A stretch of 64,000 nt of DNA. Source: Scytonema sp. UIC 10036 (GTDB taxonomy: Bacteria; Cyanobacteriota; Cyanobacteriia; Cyanobacteriales; Nostocaceae). Where the stretch lies: contig NZ_WJFC01000024.1 of the NCBI RefSeq assembly GCF_009725235.1, forward strand, positions 35,833-99,832. Direction: 5' to 3'. A model generated the notes under the pieces. The model worked only from the letters and a program-made list of their open reading frames with translations, made no database searches and was not told where the DNA came from. Made by a program: the position numbers and the translations under genes. This document shows positions 36,163-43,490 of this stretch, piece after piece. The first letter of the stretch is position 1; each line of letters opens with the position of its first letter.

Positions 36163-36883
36163 GTTCAATTACATCAAGCCTTGTTTAGTCATTTTAGCGC
36201 TCAATATTACTTGGTCGCCATTATTTGCCAACTTGAAGTTAAAAGCGGAAATAAAACCAACAAATTCTTTTTTATCTTGGGTTAATGTTTTCCTACCTTT
36301 ATCTAAACCAAAACCTCCAGTTAAACCACGTAAAGCCGTCGGTCGTCCACTTCGTGATTCATCTGCACCAAGTTCTGTTTGTATGATATCTCCAGATGCA
36401 CTACAGGGTAAACCAAATATACCCAGAATTGTTTGGAGCGATCGCCCGTTATTTCTTTGGCAAGGAAATATACAACAAGTTGGTCTGATGAAGAATAGAC
36501 AGACGACTTTATGGGTTCAGAAATTAGTTTCAGGGAAACAATTTATCAGTTATACAGGAGAACCACTACAACCAGGTGAAACTTATTATTGGGTAGTCTT
36601 TGAGGGAGATACAGTAATTGGAAATACTAAATTTATGGTAATGGAACCACAAGAACGACAACGCATAACCAATAAATTAAAAGGTTTGGAGCAGGAACAA
36701 AAAGCCCAAGGAGCTAATGGGGAAGCGATCGCACTGACAAAGGCTAACTATTTTATACAAGAGGAATTATGGGCTGATGCGTTACAGCAAGCTTACTCAG
36801 TAGAAAAGCCCTCTACTGAGTTACTTAAAATACGTCAAAATATTCTGCAACAGATGAAAACAGAGTGCAACAAGTCGCAATAA
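36155..36883 (+). CDS. DUF928 family protein
   Basis: 242 aa, with an N-terminal signal or membrane segment (LVILALNITWSPLFA). Contains the family core PRIVWSDRPLFLWQGNIQQV and LQPGETYYWVVF. Function not known; DUF928 genes regularly accompany CHASE2/CHAT genes in cyanobacteria. Last gene of the operon, followed by a hairpin terminator. Confidence 0.85.
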   Translation: MNKFNYIKPCLVILALNITWSPLFANLKLKAEIKPTNSFLSWVNVFLPLSKPKPPVKPRKAVGRPLRDSSAPSSVCMISPDALQGKPNIPRIVWSDRPLFLWQGNIQQVGLMKNRQTTLWVQKLVSGKQFISYTGEPLQPGETYYWVVFEGDTVIGNTKFMVMEPQERQRITNKLKGLEQEQKAQGANGEAIALTKANYFIQEELWADALQQAYSVEKPSTELLKIRQNILQQMKTECNKSQ

Positions 36884-36916
36884 GTAGTTAAAAATCAGCA
36901 ATCATATTTTTAGAAG

Positions 36917-36945
36917 ATACTCAGATAAATTATCTGGGTATTTTT
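36917..36945 (+). terminator. Rho-independent terminator after DUF928
   Basis: ATACTCAGATA / TATCTGGGTAT stem with an AAT loop, followed by TTTT-ATG-TTTTT. The rest of the 385-bp gap to 37268 contains only the motif at 37114. Confidence 0.75.
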
Positions 36946-37113
36946 ATGTTTTTCTGTGTGTTCGCAGTCCAGATTTTCAAGATATATAAAAAACTTTGTT
37001 GAAAGAAAATATTGACTAAAAATCTTCAAGAGTCTTAAGCCTTATTTGATAAGCATTCTGGGCTAATTTATCACTTAACTTACAACTCATTTCCAAAAAA
37101 GTCTCCAATTTTG

Positions 37114-37139
37114 GCATATCCTCTCAAACCTCAGAAATA
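37114..37139 (+). promoter_or_regulatory. CHAT-island motif upstream of 37269 gene
   Basis: GCATATCCTC and GAAATA, 20-base offset; 130 bp before the ATG. Confidence 0.65.
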
Positions 37140-37268
37140 TATAAATACGAGCAGACAAAGAGGAATCACCTCAAGTCAGAAAAAACCTGTAATTCATATA
37201 TTTTAACAGGTTAAATCATTCGTTTTCTTAGAACTTTTCTCATCTCAAATATCAAGGAGTATCCAACA

Positions 37269-37760
37269 ATGAAGGCTCTCAGATCTCTAGCAACTATTTT
37301 TGCGGCTTCTGCGATCGCTTGCATTCCAACTTTATTTTCAATTCAATCAGCAAGTGCTGCAACTGGAATGGATGGAAGCTATATCGGAGTGGGAATTAAC
37401 GGAGATGGAAGTGGTGTTTTACCTGCGGTGACAGGACGTATTGACTTTAAAAATTTACCAATTTCTATCCGTGCTACTGCAACAGGTGCTTGTGAAAGTG
37501 ATGTCTGTGCAACTCTAGCGATCCCTACAGTTACCTATGACATCGGTGTGGCAAAAGATGTAAATATTTATGCAGGAGTGGGTGGTTCTGCACTGACTGT
37601 AAACGATAGCACTTCCTCAGTTTCCTTCGGTACAGGAGCAGTATTGCAAGGTGGTGCAGAAGGTGCAATTAGCAAAAATGTTGTGCTGTATGCTGATGCA
37701 ACTTATTTCACCAATGGGGGAGGGACACTTTGGAAAGCTGGTGTAGGCTATCGGTTTTAA
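37269..37760 (+). CDS. small outer-membrane-barrel-like protein
   Basis: 163 aa, signal peptide to about residue 31 (…SASAA). The mature part is glycine-rich alternating beta strands ending in AGVGYRF, with the terminal Phe typical of outer-membrane barrels. Two cysteines at about 74 and 79. Not recognised beyond this. The 3' third is repeated at 40209-40411. Confidence 0.6.
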   Translation: MKALRSLATIFAASAIACIPTLFSIQSASAATGMDGSYIGVGINGDGSGVLPAVTGRIDFKNLPISIRATATGACESDVCATLAIPTVTYDIGVAKDVNIYAGVGGSALTVNDSTSSVSFGTGAVLQGGAEGAISKNVVLYADATYFTNGGGTLWKAGVGYRF

Positions 37761-37789
37761 AAATTTTGCTTAAAGAGAGATACATTTTG

Positions 37790-37815
37790 GCATATCCTCT
37801 TTTCCTCTAGAAATA
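37790..37815 (+). promoter_or_regulatory. CHAT-island motif upstream of 37930 gene
   Basis: GCATATCCTC...GAAATA, 20-base offset; 115 bp before the ATG. Confidence 0.65.
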
Positions 37816-37929
37816 CATATCCCTGTGAGCGAACAAAACATAATTTCAACGGGTGCATTTATTTATCTTAGTAAAACTTCATTCATCTAACATCAACCCA
37901 ACATCAACAAATATCAAGGAGTAAACAAA

Positions 37930-38601
37930 ATGAAAAGCTTAAAATTAGCAGCAGTCATCGCAGTTGTCGGAACAATACTTTTTACTCCCCAAACTTTTGC
38001 AGGTAGCCTAAGCGATTCTAATGTATTGCTGGTGACACAAGCAAATACTAAATTAAAACCCCAGTTAAAACTACCTAAAATCCAACCACTGTCCCAACTC
38101 AATTCTTCTCCCAAAGCTCGTAATGCTAATAATGTAGATGCGTTATTAACTCAAATATCACGAGATTTAGAGAAAGGAGATTTTCCCAAAGCACTCGAAG
38201 GTTGTAATACAGTTTTAAAAATTGATGCAAATAACTTTGCAGCTTACTTCTTTAGAGGATTTACTTACACCCAATTAGGAGAATATCAGACAGCAATTGA
38301 AGATTTTGAGCAAGCGATACGTATTGACCCTAGTTCCGCTTATCCTTACTTTGGCAGAGGATTTGCTCGCGTTCAACTAGAAAAATATCGTGAGTCGCTT
38401 GCAGATTTTGAGCAAACCATCAAAATGGAACCCGAATTTGCTCACGCTTATTTTTGGCGAGGGATCGCTAAAGCGAATTTAGCTCAAACAGATGAAGCAA
38501 AATCCGATCTACAAAAAGCTGCGGAACTTTATCAAAAACAAGGAAACCCTGAAGCTGCTGAACGAGCATTAAATGTATTGAAAGAAATTCCGACGGTTTA
38601 A
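37930..38601 (+). CDS. exported TPR protein, copy 1
   Basis: 223 aa, signal peptide (MKSLKLAAVIAVVGTILFTP) then a linker and three to four TPRs from residue ~75 (AAYFFRGFTYTQLGEYQTAI, AYPYFGRGFARVQLEKY...). No enzymatic domain: a likely periplasmic adaptor. Nearly identical to 40581-41252. 43 bp before the next TPR gene, so probably co-transcribed. Confidence 0.8.
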   Translation: MKSLKLAAVIAVVGTILFTPQTFAGSLSDSNVLLVTQANTKLKPQLKLPKIQPLSQLNSSPKARNANNVDALLTQISRDLEKGDFPKALEGCNTVLKIDANNFAAYFFRGFTYTQLGEYQTAIEDFEQAIRIDPSSAYPYFGRGFARVQLEKYRESLADFEQTIKMEPEFAHAYFWRGIAKANLAQTDEAKSDLQKAAELYQKQGNPEAAERALNVLKEIPTV

Positions 38602-38644
38602 AACTATCTTGAAACAGTAACGAATTTGTAAACACACAGGAGAC

Positions 38645-39169
38645 ATGACAATGAAAGGCTTAAAATTAGCAGTTACTTTGGTTGTATTAGGAACAAGTTT
38701 TTATAGTGCTAAAGCGGATGCTCAAAACTTCCAAAATCCCAATCAATTGACGGCACAAGTTTCACCGTTGCAAGAAAAACCACAGATTCGAGATTCCCAA
38801 CTAAAACCAGCTAACACAAGTGGCAATAATTCCAGCGTTGAAACTCAATTATCGCAGGGTTATGACCTCTTAAAGAAAGATGACTATAAAGGAGCAATTG
38901 AAGCATTTAACAAAGTTCTACAGACTGAACGTAATAATGAGATTGCTACTTATGCTTATTTTGGTAGAGCAATTGCTTATTTATCTACGGATAAATATGA
39001 GGCAGCAAAATCAGACTTTGACCAAGTAATTGCGCTTAAAAGTCTGAAAATTGCCCAAGAAACACAAGACCGTCAAGTGGAGGGTAATGCGCTGGGTGGT
39101 CTCGGTAATACCTACTATAGTCTGGGAGACTACCCCAAAGCCATTGAGTATCAACAACATTTCTCCTAA
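38645..39169 (+). pseudogene. exported TPR protein, chimeric 3' end
   Basis: The first 131 residues match the intact 188-aa copy at 41296 (signal peptide, LLKKDDYKGAIEAFNKVL). After ALK the frame joins a piece of a TPR-CHAT repeat (IAQETQDRQVEGNALGGLGN) and ends QQHFS-stop. So the third TPR of the original protein was replaced by foreign TPR sequence at a recombination junction (39037/39038). Confidence 0.7.
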
Positions 39170-39368
39170 CTTGAATGATGAGGCAGAACCAGAGAAAAAT
39201 GTCTCTTCCAGTTTAGATGAGTCTACTGAGTTAGAAGAAAAAATTTCTTCTAACTTAGAGGAAGAGACAGAATCTAGGAGAAACGTTTCTCCTAACTTAA
39301 ATGACGAGCAATCGAAAACAGTACAAGAGGTATTTGATAGCTTGGAACTTATGAATTTTATGCGTTAA
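39146..39368 (+). pseudogene. fragment of acidic-repeat protein
   Basis: In the frame one base away from the TPR chimera: NISPNLNDEAEPEKN / VSSSLDESTELEEK / ISSNLEEETESRRN / VSPNLNDEQSKT, four ~15-residue acidic repeats, then EVFDSLELMNFMR-stop. It has no independent start, and looks like the tail of a lost TPR protein. Confidence 0.4.
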
Positions 39369-39372
39369 CATT

Positions 39373-39690
39373 TTAATACAGCATACTGTTTAACCCACGA
39401 TTCTTGACCAAGTGCAGTAGCTTAAGAGATGCTCCACTAGGACGCTTGTGTCCTATTTCCCATTTTTGAACTGTTGAAGGACTTATATTCAAAATACGTG
39501 CAAAAACAGCTTGACTGACTTGAGATGATTCCCGTATTTCTCTAATTTGATTAGGTTCTAGAGGCTCAATAGGAGGTAGGCATAGGTGTTCAAATTCGCG
39601 CAATGTAGTTTGATTCATTAGCCCAGCTTTGTGTAGGTCTTCTGCTGTCTCATGAACTGCTTCAAGAATTGCTGATTTTTTCTTCCGCAT
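39373..39690 (-). CDS. XRE-type antitoxin (HigA-like)
   Basis: 105 aa. HTH at residues 45-95: QIREIRESSQVSQAVFARIL, then SPSTVQKWEIGHKRPSG. Encoded after and overlapping its RelE-like toxin by 29 bases, the toxin-first order of higBA loci. It sits inside the junction between the two copies of the tandem duplication. Confidence 0.85.
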   Translation of the reverse strand: MRKKKSAILEAVHETAEDLHKAGLMNQTTLREFEHLCLPPIEPLEPNQIREIRESSQVSQAVFARILNISPSTVQKWEIGHKRPSGASLKLLHLVKNRGLNSMLY

Positions 39691-40057
39691 TACAAATTAC
39701 CTCTATTAACGCATTACTATTTTTTGCTTGCTCAAGTTCTTCTGATGTATAAGCAAGTAATTGCTTGGATAACATTTTCAGAGCTTCTTCTTCATCTTTG
39801 TCAATGTTACTGCGTTCGTTTTTTGAAAAGCCAAAAATAAAAAACCAATGATCTTCATTATTAGTAGCTACTAGTGTCCGAAATCCACCACTCTTACCCT
39901 TCCCAGGTTTTGCTATGCGTTTTTTAAACAGTCCACCTCCAAGGTCAGCATCATAAAGCCCTGCTGCCATTTCGTTTACAGCGTTACAGAGACTAAGATT
40001 GTTTAAGCCTTCCTTTCGCGCCCAACGGTCAAAAGTACGGTTTTTGTAAATTTTCAT
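39662..40057 (-). CDS. RelE/HigB-type toxin
   Basis: 131 aa from ATG 40057 (MKIYKNRTFDRWARKEGL); the frame is open to 40087. FGFSKNERSNID and GGFRTLVATNNEDHWFFIFG are typical of the RelE/HigB subgroup of ribosome-dependent mRNA nucleases. Paired with the downstream XRE antitoxin. Confidence 0.85.
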   Translation of the reverse strand: MKIYKNRTFDRWARKEGLNNLSLCNAVNEMAAGLYDADLGGGLFKKRIAKPGKGKSGGFRTLVATNNEDHWFFIFGFSKNERSNIDKDEEEALKMLSKQLLAYTSEELEQAKNSNALIEVICNAEEKISNS

Positions 40058-40110
40058 TTTATAGTCTCTTTGGTTAAAGTATAGCACTTAGTCCTATACT
40101 TTAGCTTTTG

Positions 40111-40196
40111 AATCTCGCCAAATAGCGACAGAACAACAGCCAGACACAGGTAAACTCACTCCCAACTCTGGCGAGATTGCGGGATTTGGCGAGATT
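40111..40196. repeat. 13-bp inverted repeat upstream of the toxin gene
   Basis: AATCTCGCCAAAT (40111-40123) and ATTTGGCGAGATT (40184-40196); TGGCGAGATTG also occurs a third time at 40169. It ends 12 bp before the second duplication copy begins, so it may mark the insertion boundary or be an operator for higBA. Confidence 0.5.
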
Positions 40197-40208
40197 GGCG
40201 TAGCTGTG

Positions 40209-40411
40209 ACGTAAATATTTATGCAGGAGTGGGTGGTTCTGCGCTGACTGTAAACGATAGCACTTCCTCAGTTTCCTTCGGTACAGGAACAGTATTGCAA
40301 GGTGGTGCAGAAGGTGCAGTTAGCAAAAATGTCGTGCTGTATGCTGATGCAACTTATTTCACCAATGGGGGAGGAACACTTTGGAAAGCTGGTGTAGGCT
40401 ATCGGTTTTAA
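40209..40411 (+). pseudogene. 5'-truncated barrel-protein copy
   Basis: Matches residues ~97-163 of the 37269 gene (YAGVGGSALTVNDSTSSVSF ... AGVGYRF). No signal peptide and no credible start; a remnant created by the duplication. Confidence 0.85.
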
Positions 40412-40440
40412 AAATTTTAGTTAAAGAGAGATACATTTTG

Positions 40441-40466
40441 GCATATCCTCTTTTCCTCTAGAAATA
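40441..40466 (+). promoter_or_regulatory. CHAT-island motif upstream of 40581 gene
   Basis: Same sequence as 37790-37815, duplicated with its gene. Confidence 0.65.
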
Positions 40467-40580
40467 CATATCCCTGTGAGCGAACAAAACATAATTTCAA
40501 CGGGTGCATTTATTTATCTTAGTAAAACTTCATTCATCTAACATCAACCCAACATCAACAAATATCAAGGAGTAAACAAA

Positions 40581-41252
40581 ATGAAAAGCTTAAAATTAGC
40601 AGCAGTCATCGCAGTTGTCGGAACAATACTTTTTACTCCCCAAACTTTTGCAGGTAGCCTAAGCGATTCTAATGTATTGCTGGTGACACAAGCAAATACT
40701 AAATTAAAACCCCAGTTAAAACTACCTAAAATCCAACCACTGTCCCAACTCAATTCTTCTCCCAAAGCTCGTAATGCTAATAATGTAGATGCGTTATTAA
40801 CTCAAATATCACGAGATTTAGAGAAAGGAGATTTTCCCAAAGCACTCGAAGGTTGTAATACAGTTTTAAAAATTGATGCAAATAACTTTGCAGCTTACTT
40901 CTTTAGAGGATTTACTTACACCCAATTAGGAGAATATCAGACAGCAATTGAAGATTTTGAGCAAGCGATACGTATTGACCCTAGTTCCGCTTATCCTTAC
41001 TTTGGCAGAGGATTTGCTCGCGTTCAACTAGAAAAATATCGCGACTCGCTTGCAGATTTTGAGCAAACCATCAAAATGGAACCTGAATTTGCTCACGCTT
41101 ATTTTTGGCGAGGGATCGCTAAAGCGAATTTAGCTCAAACAGATGAAGCAAAATCCGATTTACAAAAAGCTGCGGAACTTTATCAAAAACAAGGAAACCC
41201 TGAAGCTGCTGAACAAGCTTTAAATGTATTGAAAGAAATTCCGACGGCTTAA
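40581..41252 (+). CDS. exported TPR protein, copy 2
   Basis: 223 aa, the duplicate of 37930-38601. By eye the differences are YRESLAD to YRDSLAD, AAERALN to AAEQALN and the last residue V to A. Same signal peptide and TPRs. Both copies look intact. Confidence 0.8.
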   Translation: MKSLKLAAVIAVVGTILFTPQTFAGSLSDSNVLLVTQANTKLKPQLKLPKIQPLSQLNSSPKARNANNVDALLTQISRDLEKGDFPKALEGCNTVLKIDANNFAAYFFRGFTYTQLGEYQTAIEDFEQAIRIDPSSAYPYFGRGFARVQLEKYRDSLADFEQTIKMEPEFAHAYFWRGIAKANLAQTDEAKSDLQKAAELYQKQGNPEAAEQALNVLKEIPTA

Positions 41253-41295
41253 AACTATCTTGATACAGTAACAAATTTGTAAACACACAGGAGAC

Positions 41296-41862
41296 ATGAC
41301 AATGAAAGGCTTAAAATTAGCAGTTACTTTAGTTGTATTAGGAGCAAGTTTTTATAGTGCTAAAGCGGATGCTCAAAACTTCCAAAATCCCAATCAATTA
41401 GCAGCACAAGTTTCACCGTTGCTAGAAAAACCACAGATTCGAGATTCCCAACTAAAACCAGCTAACACAAGTGGTAATAGTTCCAGCGTTGAAACTCAAT
41501 TATCGCAGGGTTATGACCTCTTAAAAAAAGATGACTATAAAGGAGCAATTGAAGCATTTAACAAAGTTCTACAGACTGAACGTAATAATGAGATTGCTAC
41601 TTATGCTTATTTTGGTAGAGCAATTGCTTATTTATCTACGGATAAATATGAGGCAGCAAAATCAGACTTTGACCAAGTCATTGCGCTTGATGCTAAATTT
41701 GCTCATGCTTATTTTTTCCGGGCTGCTAGTCAATATAAATTAGGCGATAAAGAAGCAGCAGTTTTAGATTTAAATCAGGCAGTTAACCTTTTTAAAGCGC
41801 AAGGAGAACCAGAATTGGCAAAAAAAGCACAAGACATGATAAAAAACATTCAGACTAGCTAG
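41296..41862 (+). CDS. exported TPR protein, intact version
   Basis: 188 aa, signal peptide then three TPRs (DDYKGAIEAFNKVLQTERNN, TYAYFGRAIAYLSTDKYEAA, FAHAYFFRAASQYKLGDKEA). It shows what the chimeric 38645 gene originally was. Probably in one transcript with 40581. Confidence 0.8.
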   Translation: MTMKGLKLAVTLVVLGASFYSAKADAQNFQNPNQLAAQVSPLLEKPQIRDSQLKPANTSGNSSSVETQLSQGYDLLKKDDYKGAIEAFNKVLQTERNNEIATYAYFGRAIAYLSTDKYEAAKSDFDQVIALDAKFAHAYFFRAASQYKLGDKEAAVLDLNQAVNLFKAQGEPELAKKAQDMIKNIQTS

Positions 41863-41892
41863 AACAATTTTGTTTGTATTGAATAATTCGAT

Positions 41893-41999
41893 TATAGGGA
41901 TTTTCACTTGAGTGAAGTACAGATTTATCCGCGTTCGTCTGCGTTCATCTGCGGTTCCATAACTTTATTATGTATTGCACCCAATTGAAAACTGCTATA
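41893..41999. repeat. 107-bp inverted-repeat element, copy 2
   Basis: Reverse complement of the element at 8987-9093, same length, with a few changes in the left end (TATAGGGATTTTCA). Lies in the gap before the CHAT-only gene. Confidence 0.8.
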
Positions 42000-42081
42000 G
42001 CAAGGTGCGTTATTGTCAGTGTAACGCACCACTATTTCCCAATAATACCAACTCTCACAACAATCCTTCACCAATAGAAAG

Positions 42082-43479
42082 ATGATAAAAAACTCCAAAC
42101 AATATTTTCCCTACTTGATTACTAAACTTGTTCCCGCTTTTATAATTTTGACAACTGTTACAGCTACTTATAGCAGTGCGCTTGCTAATAATAAATCGCA
42201 TATATTCCAAAATAAAATTACTTTTAAGCAAACTACAACTAAGCAAATCGCGAAACCATTAATGAAACAATTTTCCAAATCTTCAGAAGCATTAAACACA
42301 GAGCAAATAAAGCAGGTTGCTAAACAACAAAATGCCACAATTGTTCAATACTCAATTATTGCTGATGAATCTGTAGTTAATGGGAAAACAGAAGCTCAAG
42401 AATCTGAATTATATACTTGGGTAATTAAACCTACAGGCGATGTGCAATTTCGTAAAGTTGACTTAAAAGCCTTGGGAGAGATAGAAAAAAATTCATTCCT
42501 TAATTTATTTAGAAGACATCGACGTAACCTTGGTGCAAGAAGCGAAGTTACAAAAGGAGTTAAATTAGAATACAATCCAAAGAAAAAAATTTCAAGTACT
42601 GATTTGCAAAAGCTGCATCAAGTATTAATTAAACCAATCGCTGATTTACTACCACAAAAACCAGATGAACAACTAATTTTTATTCCTCAAGGTGAGTTAT
42701 TCTCCGTTCCTTTTGCAGCTTTGCAAGATGAAGAAGGTAAGTATTTGATTGAGAAACATACTATTTCTACTGCACCGTCAGTTCAGATATTAGATTTACT
42801 CTATCAACGAAAAAATAAAGGGAAGGGTGAACAATCATTTATCCCTACAAATATAACAGGCAATGAATTATTAATAGTAGGAAACCCTACAGCACCAAAA
42901 ATACCCTTCAAAACAGGAAAGGAAATCTGTAAAGTTCCACCGTTACCAGGTGCAGAAAAAGAAGCAAAAAACATTGCAGAGATGTTCCAAGCTCAACCAT
43001 TAATAGGTAATGCTGCCACAGAAACCGCAATTGTGAAGAAAATGCCCCAAGCGCGAATTATTCACCTCGCCACATATACTTTACCCAATAATTGCGTTGA
43101 AGAAAACTCTCCTGGTGTCATTGCCCTTGCTTCCTCCGAGCGAGATGACGGTTGGTTGAAGACTGAAGAAATCCAGAATTTAAACCTCAAAGCCGATTTA
43201 GTTGTCTTGGCTAGTTGCGATACAGCATTGGGAAAAATCACAGGTGATGGTGTCATTGGGCTTTCTCGTGCTTTTTTAGGTGCTGGTGCGGATAGCGTCA
43301 TTGGTTCCTTGTGGGCAGTGGATGATATGACGACGGCATATCTTATAACTGAGTTGTATGGTAATTTAAGGAAAAATACGGATAAAGCGGGTGCGTTACG
43401 TCAAGCGATGCTGGAAACGATGAAAAAGTATCCAAATCCTCAAGATTGGGCTGCTTTTACGTTGATTGGGTTGTTTTAG
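42082..43479 (+). CDS. exported CHAT-only protein with catalytic His replaced
   Basis: 465 aa: signal peptide, short linker, then a CHAT domain closely similar to that of the next gene (TEQIKQVAKQQNATIVQYSI). No TPRs. The His motif, HFATHGL in the paralogue, is HLATYTL here (Tyr near residue 331); the Cys motif VVLASCDTALGK is kept. Likely inactive as a protease, perhaps a regulatory pseudo-enzyme. 11 bp from the next gene, so one operon. Confidence 0.85.
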   Translation: MIKNSKQYFPYLITKLVPAFIILTTVTATYSSALANNKSHIFQNKITFKQTTTKQIAKPLMKQFSKSSEALNTEQIKQVAKQQNATIVQYSIIADESVVNGKTEAQESELYTWVIKPTGDVQFRKVDLKALGEIEKNSFLNLFRRHRRNLGARSEVTKGVKLEYNPKKKISSTDLQKLHQVLIKPIADLLPQKPDEQLIFIPQGELFSVPFAALQDEEGKYLIEKHTISTAPSVQILDLLYQRKNKGKGEQSFIPTNITGNELLIVGNPTAPKIPFKTGKEICKVPPLPGAEKEAKNIAEMFQAQPLIGNAATETAIVKKMPQARIIHLATYTLPNNCVEENSPGVIALASSERDDGWLKTEEIQNLNLKADLVVLASCDTALGKITGDGVIGLSRAFLGAGADSVIGSLWAVDDMTTAYLITELYGNLRKNTDKAGALRQAMLETMKKYPNPQDWAAFTLIGLF

Positions 43480-43490
43480 TGGTGTGAGGT

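Larger units (their letters stand above)
37558..39037 (+). repeat. 1480-bp duplication, first copy
   Basis: Aligned at a constant offset of 2651 bp with 40209-41688, differing at few bases. It covers the end of the barrel gene, a TPR gene and most of a second TPR gene. Confidence 0.9.
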
